From Peptococcaceae bacterium (GTDB lineage: Bacteria; Bacillota; Peptococcia; DRI-13; UBA5745): 7,375 nt of DNA. Positions 1 to 6,190 of this stretch are shown piece after piece. Within the stretch, counting starts at the first letter, position 1. Each line of letters begins with the position of its first letter. Below the pieces are notes generated by a model. The model saw only the letters and a program-made list of their open reading frames with translations. It ran no database searches and was not told the origin of the DNA. The translations under genes were made by a program, and so were the position numbers. Where the stretch lies: contig JAISDM010000222.1 in the NCBI GenBank assembly GCA_031264885.1, forward strand, positions 1 to 7,375. Direction: 5' to 3'.

Positions 1-498
1 GAGCGGTTGGACGCGTTGATTCTGAATGTCACGCGATCCATGACCGCTCTAAAAGGGGAGGCTGCGACAATGTCGGATCGGGAAAAATTCGAGGGGTTCA
101 AGCAATCGCTCATGGATGAAAACGAGCGGAAGTACGGGGCGGAAGTCCGGGAAAGGTACGGTAATCGGGCCGTGGAGGAGTCCAACGCGAAGGTCAAAGG
201 CTTAACCCGGGAACAGTACGATGAAGGGGAGCGGCTGCGTCTTGAGTTTGAGCAAGCGTTAAAGGCCGCGTTTGACACGGGGGACCCTGCCGGGGCGCCG
301 GCGCGGGAAGCATGTGATTTGCACAGGCGGTGGCTGTGTCTCTACTATCCCGAATACAGCCGGGAATATCACATGGGATTAGGCGAGATGTACGCCGCCG
401 ACGAGCGATTCAAGGCCCATTATGACCGGATCGCGCCCGGCGCCGCAGAGTTCCTGCGCGACGCGATTTGCGTCTATTGCAACGGCGCCGCCCTTTAG
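1..498 (+). CDS. MerR-family regulator, C-terminal part with TipAS drug-recognition domain (5' truncated by window)
   Basis: The frame is open from the first base, so the start and the DNA-binding winged helix lie outside the window. The first ~20 residues (E-R-L-D-A-L-I...L-K-G-E) match the dimerisation coiled coil that follows a MerR DNA-binding domain. From about residue 28 the sequence is a TipAS domain: EKFEGFKQ, then KYGAEVRERYG, then the signature HRRWLCLYYPEYS (about residues 108-120), then GLGEMYAADERFKAHYDRIAPG and a C-terminal FLRDAICVYC. TipAS domains in TipA, Mta and SkgA bind or sense hydrophobic drugs such as thiopeptides and activate transcription; that role is known for the family, and the ligand here is unknown. 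A later ATG (position 70) could give a free TipAS protein, but the coiled coil upstream argues for a full MerR regulator. The last five codons and the stop fall inside the first unit of a tandem repeat. No link to the downstream selenium genes is evident. Confidence 0.9.
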   Translation, partial: ERLDALILNVTRSMTALKGEAATMSDREKFEGFKQSLMDENERKYGAEVRERYGNRAVEESNAKVKGLTREQYDEGERLRLEFEQALKAAFDTGDPAGAPAREACDLHRRWLCLYYPEYSREYHMGLGEMYAADERFKAHYDRIAPGAAEFLRDAICVYCNGAAL

Positions 499-572
499 AA
501 ATCCGGCGACAGGGAACGGATGCGCACAATTGTACAGGTGTACAGGCCGAATTTTTATCGTTTTCGCACGGG

Positions 573-645
573 GACGGGCGGCAGAATGCCGCCCCTACGG
601 CGCTACGAATGATGTACATGTAGGGGCGGCATCCTGCCGCCCGTC
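573..645. repeat. Palindromic element copy 1 (nested inverted repeat)
   Basis: The left arm (573-597) and right arm (621-645) are inverted repeats matching at 24 of 25 bases around a 23-bp spacer. Each arm is itself a hairpin, GGGCGGCA-N3-TGCCGCCC, with a perfect 8-bp stem and 3-base loop, followed by CCTA. The RNA could fold as two small hairpins or one long one. The design is like bacterial REP/BIME or small MITE elements. No transposase is in the window. Confidence 0.85.
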
Positions 646-777
646 TCTGATATGCGCCGGAACCCCAAATTGCGAATGCCGCCCCTGCGGCGCCGCCCTT
701 TAGAAATCCGGCGACGGGGAACGGATGCGCACAATTGAACAGGTGTACAGGCCGAATTTTTATCGTTTGCGGACGGG

Positions 778-850
778 GACGGGCGGCAGAATGCCGCCCC
801 TACGGCGCTACGAATGATGCACATGTCGGGGCGGCAGCCTGCCGCCCGTC
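778..850. repeat. Palindromic element copy 2
   Basis: Same nested structure as the copy 205 bases upstream, with arms at 778-802 and 826-850. The right arm has changes (TCGGGGCGGCAGCC in place of TAGGGGCGGCATCC), so its own hairpin is slightly weakened. It lies in the second unit of the tandem duplication and arose with it. Confidence 0.85.
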
Positions 851-896
851 TCCGGTATGCGCCGGAACCCCAAATTGCGAATGCCGGCCTTTGATA

Positions 897-955
897 CGGC
901 GCCCCTACGGTACCGCGAGCGATGCACATGTAGGGGCGGCATTCTGCCGCCTGTC
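897..955. repeat. Palindromic element copy 3, left arm truncated
   Basis: Only the end of a left arm (CGCCCCTACGG, ~900-910) is present, followed by a diverged spacer (taccgcgagcgatgcacatg) and a complete right arm at 931-955. It follows directly on the second 205-bp unit, as a third, partial unit lacking the first ~110 bases. Confidence 0.75.
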
Positions 956-986
956 TCCGATAAACGCGCGTCTCCAACCTGCGCCC

Positions 987-1010
987 CGCGAAAATCGCGA
1001 TAGTTTTTTT
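987..1010 (+). terminator. Weak terminator-like hairpin with T7 tract
   Basis: CGCGA-AAA-TCGCG (987-999) forms a short 5-bp stem followed after four bases by seven T residues (1004-1010). The stem is short for an intrinsic terminator and the T run is not directly adjacent, so this is a weak candidate. It would insulate the promoter at 1078 from transcription coming through the repeat region. Confidence 0.25.
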
Positions 1011-1016
1011 CAATAA

Positions 1017-1046
1017 CCGATTCGATATTCCAACGAGTCGAATCGG
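1017..1046. promoter_or_regulatory. 9-bp inverted repeat upstream of the operon promoter
   Basis: CCGATTCGA (1017-1025) and TCGAATCGG (1038-1046) are perfect inverted repeats with a 12-base spacer, about 32 bases upstream of the -35 box. No T tract follows, so a terminator is unlikely. A regulator-binding site is possible but unproven. Confidence 0.35.
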
Positions 1047-1077
1047 CGGGGAAATTGTAGGAATATTGAATAATTTA

Positions 1078-1106
1078 TTGACTTTGCCCATGAAATTCAT
1101 TATAAT
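1078..1106 (+). promoter_or_regulatory. Sigma-A type promoter for the selenium/double-cubane operon
   Basis: TTGACT (1078-1083), a 17-base spacer and TATAAT (1101-1106) are a near-perfect housekeeping promoter in an AT-rich patch (about 1050-1140) within otherwise GC-rich DNA. Transcription would start near 1113, leaving a ~43-base leader with no room for a riboswitch. The spacer holds a perfect hyphenated palindrome, ATGAA-A-TTCAT (1090-1100), and TTATAA occurs twice around the start (1100-1105, 1110-1115); either could be an operator. A second pair of overlapping TATAAT sequences lies at 1124-1134. Confidence 0.8.
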
Positions 1107-1155
1107 GAGTTATAAATAATTTCTATAATATAATGAGGAATGAGGAGGGAATCGA

Positions 1156-2430
1156 ATGGCTGATTATCGCAAGATGTGGGAAGATCTGGGCATGGATCTG
1201 GAGACGCACGACCTGCTGTGCGAGGCGCTGCCCCAGGCGTTTGGAGACGTGTATCTCTCTCAGACAAACCGGCCCGAGGGCATGAGCTATTACAACTTTG
1301 TGGTGTCTGAGATACACGGTGTGCGGCCGGCGGAATTGATTGAGGCGCAGAAAAAGGGCGTCAAGGTGTTTGGGACCTTCTGCCTGTATGTGCCGGACGA
1401 GGTGGTGTTCGCGGCCGGCGGCATCGCCACGGGCCTGTGCGGAGGCTCGCAGTTCTGGGTTCCCGCCGGCGAGAAGGTGCTGCCCGCCGCCGTATGTCCG
1501 CTCATCAAGGCGTCTGTCGGCGCGCGGCTGAACCGCACATGTCCATTTTTCAGCCTGGCCGACATTTTCATCGGGGAGACCACCTGCGATGGCAAGAAAA
1601 AGGCTTGGGAGATACTGAGCCAGGACGCCCCGGTCTACGTAATGGATCTGCCGCAGCAGAAGCGCGCCAAAGACGTGGCCGCCTGGGCGGACGAGATACG
1701 CGCGTTCCTCGCCAAGACGGAGGAAGTGACCGGAAACAAAGTGACGGCTGAGAGCCTTGCCGCGGCCATTCAACTGATTAACGGCAAGCGTAAGGCCCTG
1801 CGGCGGCTGTACGGCTTCCGCAAGCTGCCGAATCCGCCCATCAGCGGCAAAGACTGTCTGCTGATCTCGCAGATCGCTTTTTATGACGATCCCACACGCT
1901 TCACCGAGATGACGAATAAGCTGTGCGACGAACTGGAGCAGCGCGTGAAGGACGGCGTGGGCGTGTACGGGAAAAATGACAAACGCCTCTTGTTTACCGG
2001 TACGCCTATGGCCATCCCCAATTGGAAAATGCACCATGTGGCGGAGACGGAGGGCGCGGCGGTGGTGGGCGAAGAAGCCTGCACCGGCATACGCTATTTC
2101 GACAACCTGGTCGACGAGAGTCAAACGACCCTGGACGGCATGATCGACGCCCTGGCCCAGCGGTATATGAAGATCAACTGCGCGTGTTTCACGCCGAACA
2201 GCGCCCGCGTAGACGACATCAAACGCTATGTGAAGGAATATCACGCCGACGGTGTGGTGGACATCAATTTGAAATTCTGCACCCTGTATGACGTCGAGGG
2301 CTACACAGTGGAAAAAGAGCTGAAAGAAGCCGGCATCCCGGTGCTGGGGCTGGAGACCGACTACAACGACGAGGACGCCGCCCAGCTGCGCACCCGGATC
2401 GGCGCGTTTCTGGAGATGCTGAAAGCGTAA
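1156..2430 (+). CDS. Double-cubane-cluster-type anaerobic reductase (2-hydroxyacyl-CoA dehydratase D-component family, YjiM-like)
   Basis: The 424-residue protein belongs to the HgdB/FldC/BcrC family. The hallmark LYVPDEVVFAAGG (residues ~77-89) follows Cys76, and further cysteines that could bind iron-sulfur clusters are at 95, 114 (AAVCP), 129 (RTCPFF), 144, 309 (EEACTG), 342, 344 and 375. True dehydratases need two related subunits plus a CoA-transferase; here there is one subunit beside its own ATPase, as in E. coli yjiM-yjiL and the double-cubane-cluster proteins. Known members of that branch carry an [Fe8S9]-type double cubane and reduce small molecules when their ATPase feeds them electrons. 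I infer the same cytosolic, oxygen-sensitive chemistry here; the substrate is unknown. ATG 1156 has GGAGG at 1144-1148, spacing 7. It is the first gene after the promoter at 1078, and its TAA overlaps the next ATG by one base. The selenium genes downstream are unusual company for it. Confidence 0.88.
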   Translation: MADYRKMWEDLGMDLETHDLLCEALPQAFGDVYLSQTNRPEGMSYYNFVVSEIHGVRPAELIEAQKKGVKVFGTFCLYVPDEVVFAAGGIATGLCGGSQFWVPAGEKVLPAAVCPLIKASVGARLNRTCPFFSLADIFIGETTCDGKKKAWEILSQDAPVYVMDLPQQKRAKDVAAWADEIRAFLAKTEEVTGNKVTAESLAAAIQLINGKRKALRRLYGFRKLPNPPISGKDCLLISQIAFYDDPTRFTEMTNKLCDELEQRVKDGVGVYGKNDKRLLFTGTPMAIPNWKMHHVAETEGAAVVGEEACTGIRYFDNLVDESQTTLDGMIDALAQRYMKINCACFTPNSARVDDIKRYVKEYHADGVVDINLKFCTLYDVEGYTVEKELKEAGIPVLGLETDYNDEDAAQLRTRIGAFLEMLKA

Positions 2431-2696
2431 TGGCGCGGAAGATTCTGGACTGGTACATACTGTTTGAAAATCACACGCAATGCCTGCTGCTGGACGGTCT
2501 GCTGCGGGAGGCCGGGTTGCGCGCCGCCATCGTTCCGACGCCCCGCGCCCTGAGCAAGAGCTGCGGCGTGGCGCTGGCGCTCCAGGCCGGCGACGAAGAC
2601 GCCGCGCGCGCGTTGGTTGAGCGCGAAAAGGCGGCTGTCCTGGACTTCGCCTGTATGGAGCGGGACATAGACCCCCGGCGGGACCGCTATTGCTGA
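2430..2696 (+). CDS. DUF3343 protein, putative Se/S carrier, stand-alone copy
   Basis: An 88-residue protein with the DUF3343 (Pfam Se/S-carrier-like) pattern: an N-terminal strand (YILFENHTQC), a helix (LLLDGLLREAGL), then PTPRALSKSCGVALAL with the conserved cysteine at residue 45. Other cysteines are at 18, 75 and 88 (the last residue). The family is small, often beside YjiM-like reductases or selD, and is proposed to carry sulfur or selenium on the cysteine; the biochemistry is not settled. The start ATG overlaps the upstream stop (TAATG), which implies translational coupling. The same domain recurs fused to SelD at 4869. The TGA stop directly follows a TGC codon; I read it as a stop because the length fits the family. 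Confidence 0.85.
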   Translation: MARKILDWYILFENHTQCLLLDGLLREAGLRAAIVPTPRALSKSCGVALALQAGDEDAARALVEREKAAVLDFACMERDIDPRRDRYC

Positions 2697-2719
2697 GGAT
2701 CCGGAGTTTCGGGCGGTCC

Positions 2720-2788
2720 CGGGCGGCAGGATGCCGCCCCTACGGTACCGTGAATGACGCATATGTAGGGGCGGCATTCTGCCGCCCG
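2720..2788. repeat. Palindromic element copy 4, inside the operon
   Basis: Arms at 2720-2742 and 2766-2788 match as inverted repeats at 22 of 23 bases around a 23-bp spacer. Each arm is a GGGCGGCA-N3-TGCCGCCC hairpin. It sits between the DUF3343 gene and the activator gene on the presumed shared mRNA. No T tract follows either hairpin, so it is not an obvious terminator. It is followed by the tail motif TCCAAACTGCGAAT (2809-2822) that also follows copies 1 and 2, so the inserted unit appears to be about 100 bp long. Confidence 0.85.
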
Positions 2789-2852
2789 CCTCTGAACGGA
2801 CGCAAATTTCCAAACTGCGAATCGCAGCCAACTGAGTCAACTGAACCTGAGT

Positions 2853-2857
2853 GGAGG
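2853..2857 (+). promoter_or_regulatory. Strong ribosome binding site deciding a TTG start
   Basis: GGAGG at 2853-2857 lies 7 bases before TTG 2865. No ATG or GTG at this spacing gives the activator its N-terminal YLGIDMGST motif, so TTG is the start. Confidence 0.75.
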
Positions 2858-2864
2858 AAAGCCT

Positions 2865-3629
2865 TTGTATCTTGGAATTGATATGGGAAGCACGGCGGCC
2901 AAGGCCGTGCTTCTCGCGGCGGACGGGCGGGAGGTGCTCCGCCGCGAGGTGCTGCCCGCCGGCTGGAACAGCGCGGATACCGCGGCGGCCATGCGCGGGA
3001 AATTGGAAGCCCTCGGGTATGATCTATCCGCCGCCAAGGTGGTGGCCACCGGGTACGGGCGTGTGTCCATACCCTACGCCGACGCCGCGGTGACCGAGAT
3101 CAGCTGTCACGGGCGCGGCGTGTCGCGTCTGTTTGGGAGGGATTGCACGGTGCTGGATATCGGCGGGCAGGACACGAAGATCATCAGCCTGAAAAACGGC
3201 AAGGTACGGGACTTCCGCATGAACGACAAATGCGCCGCGGGTACGGGGCGTTTCTTGGAGGTCATGGCCAATACCCTCGGCGTCACCCTGGAGGCCCTGT
3301 TCGGCCTGGCCGAAAAAGGCGGCGGCGTCCGTATCAGTTCACTGTGTACCGTGTTCGCGGAAAGCGAGATCGTCAGCCTGGCGGGCAGCGGGCGTTCGCG
3401 GGAAGACATCGCCTACGGCGTATGCGAGTCCATCGTGGAAAAAGTATCGGCGCTGTGCGGCCGCCATACCGCCGACGATATCTATTTTATATCCGGCGGC
3501 CTTTGCGAAAGCGGTTACTTGCGGCGGCGCTTCGCCGAAACGCTGAAGGCGGAGGTGTTCTCCGCGCCGGAAGCGCGGTACGCCGGGGCGCTCGGCGCGG
3601 CGATTCTGGCCAGTGAGATGGAAGGTTAA
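2865..3629 (+). CDS. Acyl-CoA dehydratase/double-cubane reductase activator, BadF/BcrA-type ATPase (YjiL-like)
   Basis: A 254-residue ASKHA-fold ATPase, the usual length for HgdC/YjiL-type activators. Visible motifs: phosphate-1 DMGSTAAK (residues 6-13), phosphate-2 LDIGGQDTK (97-105), and the adenosine-side SGGLCESG (210-217). The two cluster cysteines are Cys123 in DKCAAGTGRF and Cys161 in SSLCTVFAESEI; in the family one [4Fe-4S] cluster bridges a homodimer through these cysteines. The known role is ATP-driven injection of a very low-potential electron into the partner iron-sulfur enzyme, here most likely the reductase encoded at 1156. It starts at TTG after a strong Shine-Dalgarno site. 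A palindromic repeat lies between it and the DUF3343 gene, so reductase and activator are separated by ~430 bases rather than adjacent. All key residues are intact. Confidence 0.93.
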   Translation: MYLGIDMGSTAAKAVLLAADGREVLRREVLPAGWNSADTAAAMRGKLEALGYDLSAAKVVATGYGRVSIPYADAAVTEISCHGRGVSRLFGRDCTVLDIGGQDTKIISLKNGKVRDFRMNDKCAAGTGRFLEVMANTLGVTLEALFGLAEKGGGVRISSLCTVFAESEIVSLAGSGRSREDIAYGVCESIVEKVSALCGRHTADDIYFISGGLCESGYLRRRFAETLKAEVFSAPEARYAGALGAAILASEMEG

Positions 3630-3654
3630 CGGAAGGTTAAAATGGAAAGTTCAT

Positions 3655-4866
3655 ATGATTTATTTCGATAACAGCGCGACGACACTCATGAAGCCGCCGG
3701 GCGTCGCGGAGGCTGTCGCCTATGCCGTAAGCCATTTCGGCAACGCGGGGCGTTCTTTTTATGATCCGGTATTGCTGGCGAACCGTGAAATTTACAGTAC
3801 CCGTATGGAAATCGCGAAGCTGGCGGGCCTGGACGATCCTTTGCGCGTCGCCTTTACGTCTTCCTCCACGGAGAGCCTGAACTTGGTCATCGGCGGCCTT
3901 GTTGAGAGAGGGGACGCCGTGATCACCACGGTAACGGAGCATAATTCCGTGCTGCGCCCCCTGTATCTGAAAGGCTGCGATTTGAGTTTCATCGACTGCG
4001 ACGATCACGGCGTTCTGCGCGCGGACACCCTTGAAGAGATGCTGAAACCGCCGGCGGGGCGCCCCGCGCGTCCCGCGAATCCCGCGGGACAGGACGCGTC
4101 TCACAGAGCGGGACGGAGCGCCAGGTTTTTGATCTGTACACACGGCTCCAACGTGACCGGAAACGTTACGGACGTCCGAAAATTTTATGACGTCTGCAAG
4201 GCCAACCGTGTTAAAATGATTTTGGACGTTTCGCAAACGTTCGGCGTCGTCCCCGTCCATGTGGATATGGCGGATATTCTCTGTTTTACCGGTCACAAAG
4301 GACTGTTCGGCCCGCAGGGAACGGGCGGCGTGATCGCGAACGGCGCGTTTGATTTTAACATCGTCAAGACGGGCGGCGCGGGCGTTCGCAGCTTCGACAG
4401 ATTCCAGCCGAGGGATATGCCGGATATCTTCGAGACGGGGACGCTGAACAGCCATGGCATATACGGGCTGCAAAAAGGCGTCCGGTTCATAAACGAAACC
4501 GGGATAGACGCCATTCACGCCAAGGAGGCCCGGCTTCTGAAAATGTTTCACGGCGGCGTCAAGGATCTTGAAGGGGTCAAAATTTACGGTGATTTTTCGG
4601 AAGAGAACCGGCTGCCTGTTCTGTCGCTCAACATCGCCGGGCTGACTTCGTCGGAACTGGCCGAACGGCTGTGGTCGGGTTACGGCGTCGCGACCCGCGC
4701 CGGAAGCCATTGCGCGCCCTTGCTGCATAAACGCCTGGGTACGGTCGATGTGGGCATGGTCCGATTCTCGTTCTCGTATTTCAATACCGAGGACGAGGTC
4801 CAAAAGGGCGTTTCCGCGATGGAGGACATCGTTCAGTCTTTGAGACAGGTAAAAAAAGGCAGGTAA
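3655..4866 (+). CDS. Class V aminotransferase-fold PLP enzyme, cysteine desulfurase/selenocysteine lyase-like (EF2568 type)
   Basis: A 403-residue fold-type I PLP enzyme. Landmarks: IYFDNSATTLMKP at the N-terminus, TEHNSVLRP (His96 stacking on PLP), SNVTG, DVSQ (Asp191, Gln194), the PLP lysine in TGHKGLFGPQG (Lys215), a TGTLNSHGIYGL stretch, and RAGSHCAPLLHK with candidate catalytic Cys353. It resembles the am_tr_V_EF2568 branch found beside selD/yedF in Firmicutes. The expected reaction is release of S or Se from (seleno)cysteine to a protein persulfide or selenide carrier; which one is used cannot be told from sequence. ATG 3655 with GGAAAG at 3644-3649 is preferred; an in-frame GTG at 3613 would overlap the previous gene and add 14 residues not expected for the family. 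Residues ~131-156 (KPPAGRPARPANPAG...) are a proline/arginine-rich insertion where relatives have a short loop. Confidence 0.88.
   Translation: MIYFDNSATTLMKPPGVAEAVAYAVSHFGNAGRSFYDPVLLANREIYSTRMEIAKLAGLDDPLRVAFTSSSTESLNLVIGGLVERGDAVITTVTEHNSVLRPLYLKGCDLSFIDCDDHGVLRADTLEEMLKPPAGRPARPANPAGQDASHRAGRSARFLICTHGSNVTGNVTDVRKFYDVCKANRVKMILDVSQTFGVVPVHVDMADILCFTGHKGLFGPQGTGGVIANGAFDFNIVKTGGAGVRSFDRFQPRDMPDIFETGTLNSHGIYGLQKGVRFINETGIDAIHAKEARLLKMFHGGVKDLEGVKIYGDFSEENRLPVLSLNIAGLTSSELAERLWSGYGVATRAGSHCAPLLHKRLGTVDVGMVRFSFSYFNTEDEVQKGVSAMEDIVQSLRQVKKGR
4054..4114. repeat. GC-rich palindromic insertion within the PLP-enzyme gene
   Basis: A perfect 14-bp palindrome GCGGGGCGCCCCGC (4054-4067) is followed by a hairpin with 8-bp arms GTCCCGCG (4070-4077) and CGCGGGAC (4083-4090), and another GCGGGAC at 4108-4114. 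The segment keeps the reading frame and encodes the atypical Pro/Arg-rich loop. It looks like a palindromic insertion or local duplication in coding sequence; the sequence differs from the dispersed element found between genes. Confidence 0.5.
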
Positions 4867-4868
4867 AA

Positions 4869-6167
4869 ATGGAGTACATCATCGCTTTTAAAAACACAAA
4901 TTCCGCGATTAAAGCCGAACAGTGCTTGCTGGAGCAAAAACTGCAAGTCGGCGTGCTGCCGCTGCCGTCGCGCATCAGCGCGGGCTGCGGGATTTGCCTT
5001 CGGGTGAATCCGCGTGAAATAAAGCAGGCGCTCAAATTTTTAGCGGACAAAAACATCGGCGAACTCAGCCTTTTTTCAAGGGCGGAGGAAAACGGGCGGT
5101 TCACCTATGCCGAGATCAAAGACTGGAGCGTGTTTATGGAACAAAAACTGTATTCGCTGATAGAAAACTGCACAAGCGGCGGCTGCGGGGCGAAAATAAG
5201 CCCGGGGGAGCTGTCCGGGCTGTTGACCGGGCTGCCGGTCTTTCACGACGAAAATTTGACGGTCGGATACGATTCCTCCGACGACGCCGGCGTTTACAAA
5301 ATAAACGATCAGTACGCCTTCGTCACGACGGCGGACTTCTTCCCGCCTATGGTCAACGACCCGGCGGCCTTTGGCCGGATCGCCGCCGCGAACGCCCTGA
5401 GCGATATTTACGCCATGGGCGGGAAGCCCGTCACCGCCCTGAACCTTGTTTGCTTTCCGCAGTCGATGGACATGGACATTCTCAGAGAGATACTGGCAGG
5501 CGGCGCGGAGAAGGTCATGGAGGCATCCGCCGTTCTGGCGGGCGGACACTCAATATACGACAAGGAGCCGAAATACGGTTTGGCGGTGACCGGCATCGTT
5601 GAAAACAGTCGAATCATCCGAAACAACACCCCCGAAACAGGCCACAAGCTGATTTTGACAAAACCCCTGGGCACCGGGATCATCATGGCGGCGTACCGCG
5701 GCGAGGCCGCAAGCCTGGAAGCGGTTGGCAAGGCCGTCGCTTCCATGGAAAGGCTCAACAAATACGCGGCCGAAAAAACCTCCGGCTTCAGCGTCAGCGC
5801 CTGCACCGATATCACTGGCTTCGGATTATTGGCGCACGCTCTGGAAATGGCGTCGGACAAAGTATCGATTGTGTTTTACCCCAACGAGATCCCCTATTTC
5901 GAGGAAGCGCGCCAATACGCCGATGAGTTTCTGATGACCGCCGCGGGGCAGAGGAACCGCAACTACGTCGCGGATCGGGCGGATGTCGGCGGCTTGCCTT
6001 TCGCGCTCCAGGAACTGCTGTTTGACCCCCAGACTTCGGGCGGACTGCTCATCTGCGCCGCCCCGGAACAGTCGGAGGATTTGCTGGCGGCCATACAGGC
6101 TGACGATCCCGCCGCCAAAATCATCGGGGAGATCGCGCAAAGAGAACGGAACGTTATACTATTTTAA
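4869..6167 (+). CDS. selD: Selenophosphate synthetase SelD with N-terminal DUF3343 domain
   Basis: A 432-residue fusion. Residues 1-85 are DUF3343 (EYIIAFKNTNSAIKAEQCLL, then SRISAGCGICLRVNP with Cys40 and Cys43). Residues ~90-432 are a complete SelD of about 343 residues. SelD makes selenophosphate from selenide and ATP. Visible SelD features: the mobile glycine-rich loop SGGCGAKISP with the catalytic position as Cys106 (not selenocysteine) and Lys109, an alanine where E. coli has Cys19, DDAGVYK (138-144), TTADFFPP (153-160), NALSDIYAMGG (175-185), GGHSIYD (225-231), TDITGFG (313-319) and DPQTSGGLL (386-394). The gene starts two bases after the PLP-enzyme stop, with only a weak AGG ribosome site, suggesting coupled translation. 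The fused DUF3343 presumably hands selenium to the SelD active site; that is inference. No selenocysteine machinery is in the window, so the fate of the selenophosphate is open. Confidence 0.95.
   Translation: MEYIIAFKNTNSAIKAEQCLLEQKLQVGVLPLPSRISAGCGICLRVNPREIKQALKFLADKNIGELSLFSRAEENGRFTYAEIKDWSVFMEQKLYSLIENCTSGGCGAKISPGELSGLLTGLPVFHDENLTVGYDSSDDAGVYKINDQYAFVTTADFFPPMVNDPAAFGRIAAANALSDIYAMGGKPVTALNLVCFPQSMDMDILREILAGGAEKVMEASAVLAGGHSIYDKEPKYGLAVTGIVENSRIIRNNTPETGHKLILTKPLGTGIIMAAYRGEAASLEAVGKAVASMERLNKYAAEKTSGFSVSACTDITGFGLLAHALEMASDKVSIVFYPNEIPYFEEARQYADEFLMTAAGQRNRNYVADRADVGGLPFALQELLFDPQTSGGLLICAAPEQSEDLLAAIQADDPAAKIIGEIAQRERNVILF
5125..5138 (+). promoter_or_regulatory. Possible internal ribosome site and ATG for free SelD
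   Basis: GGAG (5125-5128) lies 7 bases before an in-frame ATG (5136, residue 90 of the fusion). This ATG falls at the junction of the DUF3343 and SelD domains, and initiation here would yield a 343-residue SelD, close to the E. coli length of 347. It could be functional or a relic of two once-separate genes. Confidence 0.4.
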
Positions 6168-6190
6168 AAAACGGAACAGGAGTGAGCAAA

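Larger units (their letters stand above)
483..892 (+). repeat. Two tandem 205-bp units, each with a double-hairpin palindromic element
   Basis: Positions 483-687 and 688-892 are near-identical and offset by exactly 205 bases. Both begin with CGGCGCCGCCCTTTAG, run through the same acaggtgtacaggccgaat segment, a left palindromic arm, a ~23-bp spacer, a right arm, and end near CCCAAATTGCGAAT (664-677 and 869-882). Differences are scattered substitutions only. The first unit contains the last codons and stop of the TipAS gene, so the second unit carries a non-functional copy of that gene end. The open frames crossing this region in several frames are repeat translations and not genes. Confidence 0.9.

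Noticed and set aside
573..955. CRISPR array
   Set aside because: Repeats are nested inverted arms within a 205-bp tandem duplication; there is no regular repeat-spacer pattern with unique spacers and no cas gene.
422..1100. Open frames on both strands at 422-703, 603-1100 and 735-1016
   Set aside because: They are translations of tandem repeats and palindromic arms (the same AECRPYG/VGAAFCRPS peptides recur), so they are not genes.
1123..2244. Long minus-strand open frame opposite the double-cubane reductase gene
   Set aside because: It mirrors a GC-rich gene with clear family motifs on the plus strand, and its translation (rich in His, Arg, Gln) shows no recognisable domain.
1156..2430. 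Classical 2-hydroxyacyl-CoA dehydratase subunit
   Set aside because: No second dehydratase subunit, CoA-transferase or acyl-CoA pathway gene is present; a single subunit with an ATPase fits the YjiM/YjiL double-cubane type better.
2691..2760. TGC-TGA at the end of the DUF3343 gene followed by a hairpin, as a possible selenocysteine codon with SECIS
   Set aside because: The protein already has the usual family length at this TGA, the read-through would add only ~18 residues of repeat-derived sequence, and the hairpin is the dispersed element rather than a SECIS.
3637..4803. Long minus-strand open frame opposite the PLP-enzyme gene
   Set aside because: It is the antisense of a gene with intact PLP-enzyme motifs, and no domain or convincing ribosome site is seen.
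5184..5186. Selenocysteine form of SelD
   Set aside because: The catalytic codon is TGC (cysteine), and no in-frame TGA occurs in the gene.
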